64,000 nt of DNA from the NCBI GenBank assembly GCA_030604135.1, contig JAUVWL010000004.1, positions 124,001 through 188,000 on the forward strand, in the 5' to 3' direction. Positions 34,861 to 44,587 of the stretch are shown piece after piece (position 1 is the first letter of the stretch; each line of letters begins with the position of its first letter). The stretch is from Burkholderiales bacterium (lineage in GTDB: Bacteria; Pseudomonadota; Gammaproteobacteria; Burkholderiales; Burkholderiaceae_C). Under the pieces are notes generated by a model. That model was not told where the DNA came from. It searched no databases and was given only the letters and a program-made list of their open reading frames with translations. Both the position numbers and the translations under genes were made by a program.

Positions 34861-37461
34861 ATGACCTCTCCCCAAAACCCCAAGCCTCAACAGGACGTCG
34901 ACGTCAGCAAACTCGTTGAAGACAACGACACCGGTGGGCGCAAGCCAGGCCCACTGGTGGCCAGGTTTCTGCTGGTGGTCGCTGTCAGCTGGTCCCTGTT
35001 CCAGCTCTGGATTGCCTCGCCCCTGCCGTTTTCCCTGGGTGTGCTGGTGATGAACAACACCGAAACCCGGGCCATACACCTGGCCTTTGCGGTCTTCCTG
35101 GCATTCCTCGCCTATCCGGCCACCCGGCGCTCACCGCGCAGCCACATCCCGATACAAGACTGGGTGCTGGCGCTTCTGGGTGCATTCTGCGCTGGCTACC
35201 TTTTTCTCTTCTACCGCGATCTGGCGACGCGTCCCGGCATGCCCAACACGCTGGATGTCTGGTCGGCCGCGCTCGGCGTGGTCCTGCTGCTGGAGGCCAC
35301 GCGCCGCGTGCTGGGGCTGCCCATGGTGATCGTGGCGGCCGTGTTCCTCGTCTACACCTTCGCAGGCCCCTACATGCCCGACATGCTGGCCCACCGCGGA
35401 GCGTCCATGGACCGGGCGGCGTCGCACTTCTGGCTCACCACCGAAGGGGTTTTCGGGGTGGCACTGGGCGTTTCCAGCGGCTTCATCTTCCTGTTCGTGC
35501 TCTTTGGCTCGCTGCTGGACAAGGCGGGCGCCGGCAATTACTTTATCAAGAGCGCCTTTGCGCTTCTGGGCCACATGCGCGGAGGCCCGGCAAAGGCTGC
35601 CGTGGTCTCGTCGGCCGCCACCGGCATCATCTCGGGCTCGTCCATCGCCAACGTGGTCACCACTGGCACCTTCACCATCCCGCTTATGAAACGCGTCGGC
35701 TACAAGGGCAACCAGGCCGGGGCGGTCGAAGTGTCGTCCTCGGTGAACGGCCAGATCATGCCGCCGGTCATGGGGGCGGCCGCCTTCCTGATGGTGGAGT
35801 ACGTGGGCATCACCTATGTGGAGGTGATGAAGCACGCCTTGTTGCCCGCCCTCATTTCCTACATCGCGCTGTTCTACATCGTGCACCTGGAAGCCCTCAA
35901 GGCGGGCATGCAGGGCCTGCCGCGGCGCAACCCGTCCACTGGCACCCAAAGGCTGTTGTCCTTTCTGCTGACGGTCAGCGGCTTCATCGTGCTCGCCGGC
36001 ATCACCTACTACGTCATCGGCTTCCTCAAGTCGGTGCTCGGCGATGCCGCCGTTCCGGTGATCGGTCTGGGTCTGCTGGCCGCCTATGTGGGCCTGCTGT
36101 GGGTCGGATCCCGCCAGCCCGACCTGCCCATCGACGACCCCAATTCGCCCGTGTTCGAACTGCCGGAGACCGGCCCCACCGTCAAGTCCGGCATGCACTA
36201 CCTGCTGGCGGTCGTGGTGCTGGTCTGGTGTCTGATGGTCGAGCAACTCTCGCCGGCGCTCTCGGCATTCTGGGCCACCGTCTTCATGATGTTCGTCATG
36301 GTCACCCAGAAGCCCCTGCTGGGTCTGATGCGGGGTGATCACCGTTTCCTGTCGCATTTCCGGGCCGGCGTTGCCGACCTGATCGACGGCCTGGCCACCG
36401 GAGCGCGCAACATGATCGGCATCGGTGTGGCCACGGCGGCCGCCGGCATCATTGTCGGCACGGTGTCGCTGACCGGTGTCGGGCTGGTGATGACCGAACT
36501 GGTGGAGATCCTCTCGGGCGGCAACCTCATGCTGATGCTGGTGCTGGTGGCCCTGATCAGCCTGATCCTGGGCATGGGGCTGCCCACCACCGCCAACTAC
36601 ATTGTGGTCTCCACCCTGATGGCACCGGTGGTCGTCGAGCTCGGGGCCCAGAGCGGCCTGATCGTGCCGCTGATCGCGGTTCACCTGTTTGTGTTCTATT
36701 TCGGTCTCATGGCCGACGTGACGCCACCGGTGGGCCTGGCCTCGTTCGCGGCCGCCGCCATCGCCAAGCACGATCCGATCAAGACCGGGCTGACCGCGTT
36801 CTACTACAGCATGCGCACGGCCATCCTGCCGTTCCTGTTCATCTTCAACACGCAGTTGCTGCTGATCGGCCTGACCGGCCCGTTGCACCTCATCATGACG
36901 GCAGGGTCGGCCTTGATTGCGATGCTGGTGTTCGCCGCAGCAACCCAGGGCTACTTCATCGCACGCACCCGGTGGTACGAAACCCTGGCCATGCTGCTGA
37001 TCTGCTTCACCCTGTTCCGTCCCGGGTTCTGGATGGACATGATCCATCCGCCCTTCGACGAAATCAAGGGTGATGCGATGACGCAGGCCATCGAACAAGC
37101 CCCTGCCAACAGCAGCAAACGGCTGTGGGTGGAAGGCATGAACCTGGAAGGTCGCGATATCCGCAAAGGTGTGCTGCTGCCCCTGGGGCCCGAGGGGGAT
37201 GCAAGAACCCGGCTCGGGCATTCCGGTCTCACCGTCATGAACGACGGGGACGCCTTCATGGTGGTGGCCACCCGGTTCGGCAGCACGGCCGAAAAACTCG
37301 GTATCGAGCAGAGTTTCCGGATCACCGCGCTGGAGGTGCCGGCCGAACGTCCCGCCAAGGAGTGGTTCTTCATCCCGGCGCTGGCCCTGCTGGCGCTGAT
37401 CATTGCGCTGCAGCGTCGTCGCCTGCGTCGCGAACAGCCCGTGGCAGGTGCGGCGGCATGA
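34861..37461 (+). CDS. Fused TRAP transporter permease (DctQM-type, with C-terminal extension)
   Basis: 866 residues with many membrane helices. The N-terminal DctQ-like four-helix part is fused to the DctM-like 12-helix part; repeats such as GVSSGFIFLFVLFGSLLD, SSVNGQIMPPVMGAAAFLM and LILGMGLPTTANYIVVSTL are hallmark TRAP-fused motifs. After the last DctM helices a soluble region (about residues 740-840) and a final helix (FFIPALALLALIIAL) resemble the DUF3394 extension found in TAXI systems. The ATG at 34861 has GGAG upstream; GTG at 34855 is possible. Confidence 0.92.
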   Translation: MTSPQNPKPQQDVDVSKLVEDNDTGGRKPGPLVARFLLVVAVSWSLFQLWIASPLPFSLGVLVMNNTETRAIHLAFAVFLAFLAYPATRRSPRSHIPIQDWVLALLGAFCAGYLFLFYRDLATRPGMPNTLDVWSAALGVVLLLEATRRVLGLPMVIVAAVFLVYTFAGPYMPDMLAHRGASMDRAASHFWLTTEGVFGVALGVSSGFIFLFVLFGSLLDKAGAGNYFIKSAFALLGHMRGGPAKAAVVSSAATGIISGSSIANVVTTGTFTIPLMKRVGYKGNQAGAVEVSSSVNGQIMPPVMGAAAFLMVEYVGITYVEVMKHALLPALISYIALFYIVHLEALKAGMQGLPRRNPSTGTQRLLSFLLTVSGFIVLAGITYYVIGFLKSVLGDAAVPVIGLGLLAAYVGLLWVGSRQPDLPIDDPNSPVFELPETGPTVKSGMHYLLAVVVLVWCLMVEQLSPALSAFWATVFMMFVMVTQKPLLGLMRGDHRFLSHFRAGVADLIDGLATGARNMIGIGVATAAAGIIVGTVSLTGVGLVMTELVEILSGGNLMLMLVLVALISLILGMGLPTTANYIVVSTLMAPVVVELGAQSGLIVPLIAVHLFVFYFGLMADVTPPVGLASFAAAAIAKHDPIKTGLTAFYYSMRTAILPFLFIFNTQLLLIGLTGPLHLIMTAGSALIAMLVFAAATQGYFIARTRWYETLAMLLICFTLFRPGFWMDMIHPPFDEIKGDAMTQAIEQAPANSSKRLWVEGMNLEGRDIRKGVLLPLGPEGDARTRLGHSGLTVMNDGDAFMVVATRFGSTAEKLGIEQSFRITALEVPAERPAKEWFFIPALALLALIIALQRRRLRREQPVAGAAA

Positions 37462-37522
37462 GCGTCGCACGGCCGCTCCAAAGACGCTCAGCCCCGCAGT
37501 GCGCAGCATGGAGGGCCGTTCA

Positions 37523-38173
37523 ATGAGCCACCCTCGCATCGCCCTGATCCACGCGCTGGCCCACTCGGTCGAGCCCATCAATGCCGAGATGGCCCGGGCC
37601 TGGCCCGAGGCCATTCGCATGAACCTGCTCGATGACAGCCTCTCTGCCGATCTGGCGTGTGAGGGCAGGGGGCTGGACGAGGCCATGCACCACCGCTTCG
37701 AGGCGTTGGCCGCATATGCCGAATCCACCGGCGCCCGGGCCATCCTGTTCACATGCTCGGCTTTCGGGCCCTGCATCGAGGCGGTGGCCGCACGCCGGCC
37801 GCACATGCCGGTGCTCAAACCCAATGAGGCAATGGTGGCCGACGTTGCCAAGGTCCAGGGGCCGGTCGGTCTGATCGCCTCCTTTGGCCCGACGCTGGTC
37901 TCGATGCCGCCCGAGTTTCCCGCTTCGGTTGCCTTGCGCACCGCTCTGGTCGAGGGCGCCATGCAGGCGCTCAACCGGGGCGAGGCCGAGCTCCACGATG
38001 ACCTGGTGGTCGAAGCCGCGCGCGACCTGGCTTCAGCTGGCTGCCGGGCCATTGCATTGGCCCAGTTCAGCATGGCACGCGCGGCGGCCGCGGTGGCCAA
38101 GGCCACCGGCCTGCCGGTGTTCACCACCCCCGGCAGCGCGGTTGAACGTCTGCGCCGGGAACTGGGGGGCTGA
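37523..38173 (+). CDS. Asp/Glu racemase-superfamily protein
   Basis: 216 residues from the ATG at 37523, preceded by GGAGG. The first half has ARAILFTCSAFGPCIEAV with the N-terminal catalytic Cys, and GPVGLIASFGPTLVSMP. In the second half the usual Cys of the two-base racemase mechanism appears replaced: the matching segment reads IALAQFSMARAAAAVA. It may therefore be an isomerase or decarboxylase-like variant rather than a true racemase. It lies 61 bases after the TRAP permease, in line with an amino-acid or dicarboxylate utilisation module. Confidence 0.8.
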   Translation: MSHPRIALIHALAHSVEPINAEMARAWPEAIRMNLLDDSLSADLACEGRGLDEAMHHRFEALAAYAESTGARAILFTCSAFGPCIEAVAARRPHMPVLKPNEAMVADVAKVQGPVGLIASFGPTLVSMPPEFPASVALRTALVEGAMQALNRGEAELHDDLVVEAARDLASAGCRAIALAQFSMARAAAAVAKATGLPVFTTPGSAVERLRRELGG

Positions 38174-38197
38174 AGGCCCGGCTTCACCGGATACAAT
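38170..38197 (+). promoter_or_regulatory. Candidate promoter for tRNA-Leu(UAG)
   Basis: TACAAT at 38192-38197 is a good -10; the best -35 at 16 bp spacing, CTGAAG at 38170-38175, is weak. It overlaps the stop of the preceding gene and lies 80 bases ahead of the tRNA. Confidence 0.4.
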
Positions 38198-38231
38198 AGA
38201 AGGTTGCCGTCTAACGGTGCCCCGGATGCGG

Positions 38232-38248
38232 GGGTTCGAGCCGAACCC
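38232..38248. repeat. Inverted repeat resembling a tRNA T-arm
   Basis: GGGTTCG-AGC-CGAACCC is a perfect 7-bp stem with a 3-base loop, 30 bases upstream of tRNA-Leu. The GGGGGTTCGAG portion recurs in the T-arm of that tRNA. No T-run follows. Confidence 0.35.
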
Positions 38249-38277
38249 AGCCAGCACGAGCGGTCCGGGCAACCGGC

Positions 38278-38364
38278 GCGCGGGTGGCGAAATTGGTAGA
38301 CGCACCAGGTTTAGGTCCTGACGCCAGCAATGGTGTGGGGGTTCGAGTCCCCCCCCGCGCACCA
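38278..38364 (+). tRNA. tRNA-Leu (anticodon UAG)
   Basis: 87 bases including encoded CCA. Acceptor GCGCGGG pairs with CCCGCGC; D-arm with AAATTGGTAGACGC; anticodon loop CAGGTTTAGGTCCTG gives TAG; a long variable arm of the leucine class; T-arm GGGGGTTCGAGTCCCCC. Confidence 0.96.
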
Positions 38365-38435
38365 CGGTACCGTGGAACAGATCCTCACCGGTCGGCCAGA
38401 GTCCCTGGCAGGCCGCCTTCCTTTTGGAGATTGAC

Positions 38436-39746
38436 ATGACCGTCACCGTTGAAACCCTGGAAAAGCTCGAGCGCAAGATCACGCTGACGCTGCCCGCCGA
38501 CGTGATCAAGAACGAGGTCGAAAACCGCCTCAAGCGCCTGGCCCGCCAGGTCAAGATGGACGGCTTCCGTCCCGGCAAGGTGCCGATGAACGTCGTGGCC
38601 CAGCGCTATGGCTATTCGGTGCACTACGAAGTCATGAACGACAAAGTGGGCGAAGCCTTTGCCCAGGCTGCCAACGAAGCCAAGCTGCGCGTGGCCGGCC
38701 AGCCTCAGATCACCGAGAAGGACGGCGCCCCTGAGGGTCAGCTGGCCTTTGATGCGGTCTTCGAGGTCTACCCCGAGGTCAAGATCGGCGATTTGACCAC
38801 GGCCGAGGTCGAGCGCGCCACCGCCACGGTCAGCGAGGCCGCCATCGACCGCACGCTCGACATCCTGCGCAAGCAGCGCCGCACCTTTGGCCAGCGTGCC
38901 AAGGAAGAGGCTGCCCAGGACGGCGACCGCGTCACCATCGACTTCGCCGGCAAAATTGACGGCGAGGCCTTCGAAGGCGGCAAGGCCGAAGGCTTTCAGT
39001 TCATCGTCGGCGACGGCCAGATGCTCAAGGAATTTGAAGACGCCGTGCGTGGCATGAAGACCGGCGAGTCCAAGACTTTCCCGCTGGCCTTCCCTGAGGA
39101 CTACCACGGCAAGGACGTGGCCGGCAAGACCGCCGACTTCCTGGTGACCCTGCACAAGGTCGAAGCCGCCCACCTGCCCGAGGTCAACGAAGAGCTGGCC
39201 AAGTCGCTCGGCATCGCCGAGGGCACCGTCGAGGCCCTGCGCGCCGACATCAAGAAAAACCTTGAGCGCGAGGTCAAGTTCCGACTGCAGGCGCGCAACA
39301 AGCAGGCCGCCATGGACGCCCTGTCGGCCAAGGCCGAGCTGGACCTGCCCAAGTCGGTGGTCCAGGCCGAACTCGATCGCCTGATCGAAGGCGCGCGCGC
39401 AGACCTCAAGCAGCGTGGCGTGAAAGACGCTGAGAAGGCGCCCATTCCCGAAGACCTGTTCCGCCCCCAGGCTGAGCGCCGCGTGCGTCTTGGCCTCGTG
39501 GTGGCCGAGCTGGTGCGCACCCAGGACCTGCAGGCCAAGCCCGAGCAGATCCAGGCCCACATCCAGGAACTGGCCTCGTCCTACGAGCAGCCGGCCGATG
39601 TGGTGCGCTGGTACCAGAGCGACAACCGCCGCATGGCCGAGATCGAGGCCGTGGTGATCGAGAACAACGTCACCGACTATGTCCTGTCGCAGGTCAAGGT
39701 GACCGAAAAGGACATCGGTTTTGATGAGCTGATGGGCCAGGCCTGA
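38436..39746 (+). CDS. tig: Trigger factor (ribosome-associated chaperone)
   Basis: 436 residues. The N-terminal ribosome-binding domain carries the signature GFRPGKVPMNVV; a central FKBP-type peptidyl-prolyl isomerase domain (DGDRVTIDFAGKIDGEAFEGG) and an all-helical C-terminal chaperone arm follow. The ATG at 38436 follows TTTGGAGATTGAC. It heads the conserved tig-clpP-clpX-lon cluster and ends at a strong terminator. Confidence 0.97.
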   Translation: MTVTVETLEKLERKITLTLPADVIKNEVENRLKRLARQVKMDGFRPGKVPMNVVAQRYGYSVHYEVMNDKVGEAFAQAANEAKLRVAGQPQITEKDGAPEGQLAFDAVFEVYPEVKIGDLTTAEVERATATVSEAAIDRTLDILRKQRRTFGQRAKEEAAQDGDRVTIDFAGKIDGEAFEGGKAEGFQFIVGDGQMLKEFEDAVRGMKTGESKTFPLAFPEDYHGKDVAGKTADFLVTLHKVEAAHLPEVNEELAKSLGIAEGTVEALRADIKKNLEREVKFRLQARNKQAAMDALSAKAELDLPKSVVQAELDRLIEGARADLKQRGVKDAEKAPIPEDLFRPQAERRVRLGLVVAELVRTQDLQAKPEQIQAHIQELASSYEQPADVVRWYQSDNRRMAEIEAVVIENNVTDYVLSQVKVTEKDIGFDELMGQA

Positions 39747-39773
39747 TCTTCCGTCGACCGTTCGGAAACGGCT

Positions 39774-39803
39774 GAGGGCGGGGCATCCCGCCCTCTTTTT
39801 TTT
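39774..39803 (+). terminator. Rho-independent terminator after tig
   Basis: GAGGGCGGG-GCAT-CCCGCCCTC forms a perfect 9-bp stem followed by eight T residues, 28 bases after the tig stop. Confidence 0.9.
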
Positions 39804-39930
39804 CGAAAGCACTTGCGTCGCTGGATTTCGCCGCCACCTGTGACCGGCTGGAATTGGGCGGCCGGCCGCGTCATTCCCCGAGGTTGGTTACAGTAGCGGC
39901 ATGGCAATCGCACAACACATGGAGAAACGC

Positions 39931-40548
39931 ATGAGCGCAATGGATATCCAGGGACTGGGCATGGTGCCCATGGTGATCGAACAGTCGGGCCGCGGTGAGC
40001 GTGCCTACGACATTTACTCTCGCCTGCTCAAGGAGCGCGTGATCTTCCTGGTCGGCCCGGTCAATGACCAGTCGGCCAATCTGGTGGTGGCCCAGCTGTT
40101 GTTCCTCGAAAGCGAGAACCCCGACAAGGACATCTCCTTCTACATCAACTCACCCGGTGGGTCGGTGAGCGCCGGCATGGCGATCTTCGATACCATGAAT
40201 TTCATCAAGCCGGATGTGTCCACCCTGTGCATCGGCATGGCCGCCAGCATGGGCGCCTTTCTGCTGGCTGCTGGCGCCAAGGGCAAGCGCTTTGCCCTGC
40301 CCAACTCCAAGGTCATGATCCACCAGCCGCTGGGCGGCACCCAGGGCCAGGCCACCGAAATCGAGATCCACGCCCGCGAAATCCTCAAGACCCGGGAACA
40401 GCTCAACCGCATCCTCTCCGAGCGCACCGGACAGCCGCTGGAGAAAATCGAGCGCGACACCGAGCGTGACTACTACCTCAGCGCTGCCGAATCCCTGGAG
40501 TACGGCCTGATCGACAAGGTCATCGAGCGGCGTCCCACCGCCAGCTGA
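39931..40548 (+). CDS. clpP: ATP-dependent Clp protease proteolytic subunit ClpP
   Basis: 205 residues. The Ser-His-Asp catalytic triad is at Ser106 (GMAASMGAF), His131 (MIHQPLGG) and Asp180 (RDYYLS). The start at 39931 (MSAMDIQG) is favoured by GGAG eight bases upstream; the ATG at 39901 would add ten residues. Forms the tetradecameric protease that works with ClpX encoded next. Confidence 0.97.
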   Translation: MSAMDIQGLGMVPMVIEQSGRGERAYDIYSRLLKERVIFLVGPVNDQSANLVVAQLLFLESENPDKDISFYINSPGGSVSAGMAIFDTMNFIKPDVSTLCIGMAASMGAFLLAAGAKGKRFALPNSKVMIHQPLGGTQGQATEIEIHAREILKTREQLNRILSERTGQPLEKIERDTERDYYLSAAESLEYGLIDKVIERRPTAS

Positions 40549-40602
40549 TCCAGCGTTGTCACACTCAACTGCATGAATAAGTGCTCGTTTCCGAGTCAGT
40601 CG

Positions 40603-40623
40603 GAACCCGGTCCGGGTTCTTTT
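40603..40623 (+). terminator. Terminator-like hairpin between clpP and clpX
   Basis: GAACCCGG-T-CCGGGTTC followed by TTTT. The loop is tight, so about 7 pairs are usable. It may partially separate clpP and clpX transcription. Confidence 0.55.
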
Positions 40624-40700
40624 CCGGCGTTTGGACCTGTGCCTGCTTGATCTATCATTGACTCATCTGAACCCCATCCTGCCCGGCAGACTGCAAACCC

Positions 40701-41966
40701 ATGGCCGACAAGAAAGCCACCTCCAGTGAAAAGGCTCTTTACTGCTCCTTCTGCGGCAAGAGCCAGCACGAGGTCAAGAAGCTGATCGCCGGCCCCTCGG
40801 TGTTCATCTGTGACGAGTGCATCGACCTGTGCAACGACATCATCCGTGACGAGCTGCCCGGTCTCGAGTCGGTCAAGCCCCAGGGTGACGAGCTGCCCAC
40901 ACCGGCCGAACTCAAGTCCAACCTCGACAACTACGTCATTGGTCAGGAGGCCGCCAAGCGCGCCCTGGCCGTGGCCGTGTACAACCACTACAAGCGCCTG
41001 CGCCACAAACTGGCTGCGCGCAAGGACGATGTCGAGCTGACCAAGAGCAACATCCTGCTCATCGGCCCGACCGGGTCGGGCAAGACCTTGCTGGCCCAGA
41101 CCATGGCCCGCATGCTCAACGTGCCCTTCGTCATGGCCGATGCGACCACGCTGACCGAGGCCGGCTACGTGGGCGAAGACGTCGAGAACATCGTCGCCAA
41201 GCTGTTGCAAAGCTGCAACTACGATGTCGAGCGGGCCCAGCAGGGCATCGTCTACATCGACGAGATCGACAAGATCACGCGCAAGTCCGACAACCCCTCC
41301 ATCACCCGCGACGTCTCGGGTGAGGGTGTGCAGCAAGCCTTGCTCAAACTGGTTGAAGGCACTATGGCCAGTGTGCCGCCACAGGGTGGCCGCAAGCACC
41401 CCAACCAGGACTTCCTGCAGGTCGATACCACCAATATCCTGTTCATCTGTGGTGGTGCTTTTGCCGGGCTTGAAAAGATCATCGAAAACCGGACCGAAGA
41501 TTCCGGCATGGGCTTCGGCGCGGTGGTGCGCAGCAAGCAGCACCGCAGCCTGAGCGAGTCGTTTCAGGACATCGAGCCTGAAGACCTGATCAAGTTTGGT
41601 CTTATCCCCGAGCTGGTGGGCCGCCTGCCAGTGATCGCCAGCCTGGCGGAACTCAGCGAAGAAGCCCTGGTGGAAATCCTCACCGCGCCCAAGAACGCGG
41701 TCGTCAAGCAATACGCCAAACTGTTGTCCATGGAAGGTGTCGAGCTGGAAGTCCGGCCTGCGGCGCTCAAGGCGATCTCCCGCAAGGCGCTGGCACGCAA
41801 GACCGGTGCGCGTGGACTGCGGTCGATCCTGGAAAACGCCCTGATCGACACCATGTTCGATCTGCCCGGCATGAGCAACGTGGAGAAGGTGGTTGTCGAC
41901 GAGTCCACCATCGAGGAAAACAAGCCACCCCTGCTGGTGTACCGTGAGGCGGCCAGACAGGCCTGA
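40701..41966 (+). CDS. clpX: ATP-dependent Clp protease ATP-binding subunit ClpX
   Basis: 421 residues. The N-terminal C4 zinc finger has Cys15, Cys18, Cys37 and Cys40 (CSFC and CDEC). Walker A GPTGSGKT and Walker [12 protein letters not shown], plus arginine-finger regions in the AAA+ core, are intact. Unfolds substrates and feeds them to ClpP. Confidence 0.98.
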   Translation: MADKKATSSEKALYCSFCGKSQHEVKKLIAGPSVFICDECIDLCNDIIRDELPGLESVKPQGDELPTPAELKSNLDNYVIGQEAAKRALAVAVYNHYKRLRHKLAARKDDVELTKSNILLIGPTGSGKTLLAQTMARMLNVPFVMADATTLTEAGYVGEDVENIVAKLLQSCNYDVERAQQGIVYIDEIDKITRKSDNPSITRDVSGEGVQQALLKLVEGTMASVPPQGGRKHPNQDFLQVDTTNILFICGGAFAGLEKIIENRTEDSGMGFGAVVRSKQHRSLSESFQDIEPEDLIKFGLIPELVGRLPVIASLAELSEEALVEILTAPKNAVVKQYAKLLSMEGVELEVRPAALKAISRKALARKTGARGLRSILENALIDTMFDLPGMSNVEKVVVDESTIEENKPPLLVYREAARQA

Positions 41967-42021
41967 TGGCTGCTGCTCCTGGCCCTTGTGCTGTAGAGAG
42001 ACCGAGTGACGGTGTGACCGG

Positions 42022-42047
42022 TTGAACGCCTGCTCACCGCACCCCAT
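42022..42047 (+). promoter_or_regulatory. Candidate sigma-32 heat-shock promoter of lon
   Basis: TTGAA at 42022-42026, a 15-base spacer, and CCCCAT at 42042-42047 match the sigma-32 consensus CTTGAA-N13-16-CCCCAT. Transcription would start about 18 bases ahead of the lon ATG. Confidence 0.6.
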
Positions 42048-42072
42048 TGCCCCATTTAGTCGAGGTTGAACC

Positions 42073-44502
42073 ATGTCCGGTCACCCCCCCCTGCCCAGTA
42101 CCCTGGTGGACCTGCCCCTGTTGCCGCTGCGCGATGTGGTGGTTTTCCCCCACATGGTCATTCCGCTCTTCGTCGGGCGTCCCAAGAGCATCAAGGCGCT
42201 GGAAGCGGCCATGGAGGCCGAGCGTCGCATCATGCTGGTGGCGCAAAAGGCCGCAGCCAAAGACGAACCCTCGACCAAGGACATGTTCGAGATGGGTTGT
42301 GTTGCGACCATTTTGCAAATGCTCAAGTTACCCGATGGCACCGTCAAAGTGCTGGTGGAAGGTCTGCAACGGGCCAAGGTGCTCGACATCCTGGAAACCG
42401 AAACCCATTTCGTGGCCAGCGTCACGCCATCCGACCCAGCCGCGGAACGGGCACAGACCCAGGCCAACGAACTGGAGGCGCTGCGGCGTGCTGTCATGCA
42501 GCAGTTCGACCAGTACGTCAAACTGAACAAGAAGATCCCGGCCGAGATCCTGACCTCGATCACCAGCATCGACGACGCCGGGCGACTGGCCGACACCATT
42601 GCTGCCCACCTGCCGCTCAAGCTCGAATCCAAACAGGTCGTGCTCGACCTGGATCCGGTCAACAAGCGGCTGGAGAACCTGTTCGAGCAGCTCGAGCGCG
42701 AGGTCGACATCCTCAACGTGGACAAGCGCATCCGTGGCCGCGTCAAGCGCCAGATGGAGAAGAACCAGCGCGACTTCTACCTCAACGAACAGGTCAAGGC
42801 CATTCAGAAGGAGCTCGGTGAAGGCGAAGAGGGCGCCGACATCGAAGAGATCGAGAAGAAGATCAAGGCCGCCAAGATGCCTGCGGAGGCCCGCAAGAAG
42901 GCCGAGGCCGAGTTCAAGAAGCTCAAGCTCATGTCACCCATGTCGGCGGAAGCCACCGTGGTGCGCAACTACATCGATGCCTTGGTGGGCCTGCCCTGGA
43001 GCAAGAAGACCAAGATCAAGCACGACCTGGCCCATGCCGAGGATGTGCTCAACGAAGACCACTACGGTCTGGAAAAGGTCAAGGACCGGATCCTCGAATA
43101 CCTCGCGGTCCAGCAGCGCGTCGACAAGGTCAAGGCGCCCATCCTGTGCCTGGTGGGCCCACCGGGTGTCGGCAAGACCTCGCTCGGCCAGTCGATTGCC
43201 AAGGCCACCGGACGCAAGTACGTGCGCATGGCCCTGGGCGGCATGCGCGACGAAGCCGAGATCCGCGGGCATCGGCGTACCTACATCGGTGCCATGCCGG
43301 GCAAGGTGTTGCAAAGCCTGAACAAGGTCGGCACCCGAAACCCCCTGTTCCTGCTCGACGAAATCGACAAATTGGGCACCGATTTCCGGGGCGATCCCTC
43401 GTCGGCCTTGCTGGAGGTGCTGGACCCCGAGCAGAACCACACCTTTGCCGACCACTATGTCGAAGTCGACTTCGACCTGTCGGACGTGATGTTCGTGGCC
43501 ACGTCCAACTCGATGAACATCCCGCCGGCCCTTCTGGACCGGATGGAGGTCATCCGTCTGTCGGGTTACACCGAAGACGAGAAGACCAACATCGCCGTGC
43601 GTTACCTGCTGCCCAAGCAGCTCAAGAACAATGGCATCAAGGACGGCGAGCTGGACGTGACCGAAGCGGCGGTGCGCGACATCGTGCGCTACTACACCCG
43701 CGAGGCGGGTGTGCGCTCGCTCGAGCGCGAACTCTCCAAGATCTGCCGCAAGGTGGTCAAGGGCCTGCTGCTCAAGAAGTACGAACCGACCGTGGTGGTC
43801 ACGGCGGACAACCTGCCGGACTTCCTGGGGGTGCGCAAGTACACCTACGGGCGCGCCGAAGCCCAGAACCAGGTTGGTCAGGTGGTGGGGCTGGCCTGGA
43901 CCGAAGTGGGCGGCGATCTGCTGACCATCGAAGTGGCCATCATGCCCGGCAAGGGCAACATCACCCGCACCGGTTCGCTTGGCGATGTGATGAAGGAATC
44001 GGTGGAGGCCGCCCGCACGGTGGTGCGCAGCCGCGCCCGTGTGCTGGGCATCAAGGACGAGATGTTCGACAAGCGCGACATCCACATCCACGTGCCCGAT
44101 GGCGCCACGCCCAAGGACGGTCCGAGTGCGGGGATCGCCATGACCACGGCACTGGTGTCCTCGCTGACGGGCATTCCGGTGCGGGCCGATGTGGCCATGA
44201 CCGGTGAGATCACCCTGCGGGGCGAGGTGACGGCCATCGGCGGTCTTAAGGAGAAGCTGTTGGCGGCGCTGCGCGGCGGCATCAAGACCGTCATCATCCC
44301 CGAGGAGAACGTCAAGGACCTGGCCGAGATCCCCGACAACGTCAAGCAGGGACTCGAGATCAAACCCGTCAAGTGGATCGACAAGGTGCTTGAGATTGCT
44401 TTGGAGCGCAAACCGGTGCCCTTGACCGACGAAGAGATCGCGGCCCAGGTGGCGGCTCCTGTGGCAGCGCCGGCACCAGCGAGTGGCGCGGTCAAGCACT
44501 GA
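42073..44502 (+). CDS. lon: ATP-dependent protease Lon (LonA)
   Basis: 809 residues. The N-terminal substrate-recognition domain starts LVDLPLLPLRDVVVFPHMV; a helical coiled region precedes the AAA+ module with Walker A GPPGVGKTS (about residue 362). The C-terminal protease domain has the catalytic Ser in KDGPSAGIAM (about 685) and Lys in GGLKEKLLAALRGG (about 728), spaced as in E. coli Lon. The tail is Ala/Pro-rich. Degrades damaged and regulatory proteins. Confidence 0.98.
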   Translation: MSGHPPLPSTLVDLPLLPLRDVVVFPHMVIPLFVGRPKSIKALEAAMEAERRIMLVAQKAAAKDEPSTKDMFEMGCVATILQMLKLPDGTVKVLVEGLQRAKVLDILETETHFVASVTPSDPAAERAQTQANELEALRRAVMQQFDQYVKLNKKIPAEILTSITSIDDAGRLADTIAAHLPLKLESKQVVLDLDPVNKRLENLFEQLEREVDILNVDKRIRGRVKRQMEKNQRDFYLNEQVKAIQKELGEGEEGADIEEIEKKIKAAKMPAEARKKAEAEFKKLKLMSPMSAEATVVRNYIDALVGLPWSKKTKIKHDLAHAEDVLNEDHYGLEKVKDRILEYLAVQQRVDKVKAPILCLVGPPGVGKTSLGQSIAKATGRKYVRMALGGMRDEAEIRGHRRTYIGAMPGKVLQSLNKVGTRNPLFLLDEIDKLGTDFRGDPSSALLEVLDPEQNHTFADHYVEVDFDLSDVMFVATSNSMNIPPALLDRMEVIRLSGYTEDEKTNIAVRYLLPKQLKNNGIKDGELDVTEAAVRDIVRYYTREAGVRSLERELSKICRKVVKGLLLKKYEPTVVVTADNLPDFLGVRKYTYGRAEAQNQVGQVVGLAWTEVGGDLLTIEVAIMPGKGNITRTGSLGDVMKESVEAARTVVRSRARVLGIKDEMFDKRDIHIHVPDGATPKDGPSAGIAMTTALVSSLTGIPVRADVAMTGEITLRGEVTAIGGLKEKLLAALRGGIKTVIIPEENVKDLAEIPDNVKQGLEIKPVKWIDKVLEIALERKPVPLTDEEIAAQVAAPVAAPAPASGAVKH

Positions 44503-44521
44503 AAGAATAGATTGCCAGGCA

Positions 44522-44551
44522 GCAACAAGACTCTCCGTGCAGACTTGTTGC
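44522..44551. repeat. Hairpin after lon
   Basis: GCAACAAG at 44522-44529 pairs with CTTGTTGC at 44544-44551 across a 14-base loop, 19 bases beyond the lon stop. There is no T-run, so it may act as a 3' stabiliser or rho-linked site. Confidence 0.4.
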
Positions 44552-44587
44552 CGGTGGTTGGATCCGTTCAAAAAAGTTGAGCGGCTC

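Noticed and set aside
35131..38196. Very long opposite-strand open frame (1021 codons) across the TRAP permease and racemase genes
   Set aside because: Composition (His, Gln, Gly, Arg and Asp rich) is that of an antisense shadow of a membrane protein gene; both sense genes are clear.
38221..38260. A broken tRNA gene upstream of tRNA-Leu
   Set aside because: Only a T-arm-like hairpin is present; no acceptor, D-arm or anticodon arm could be assembled.
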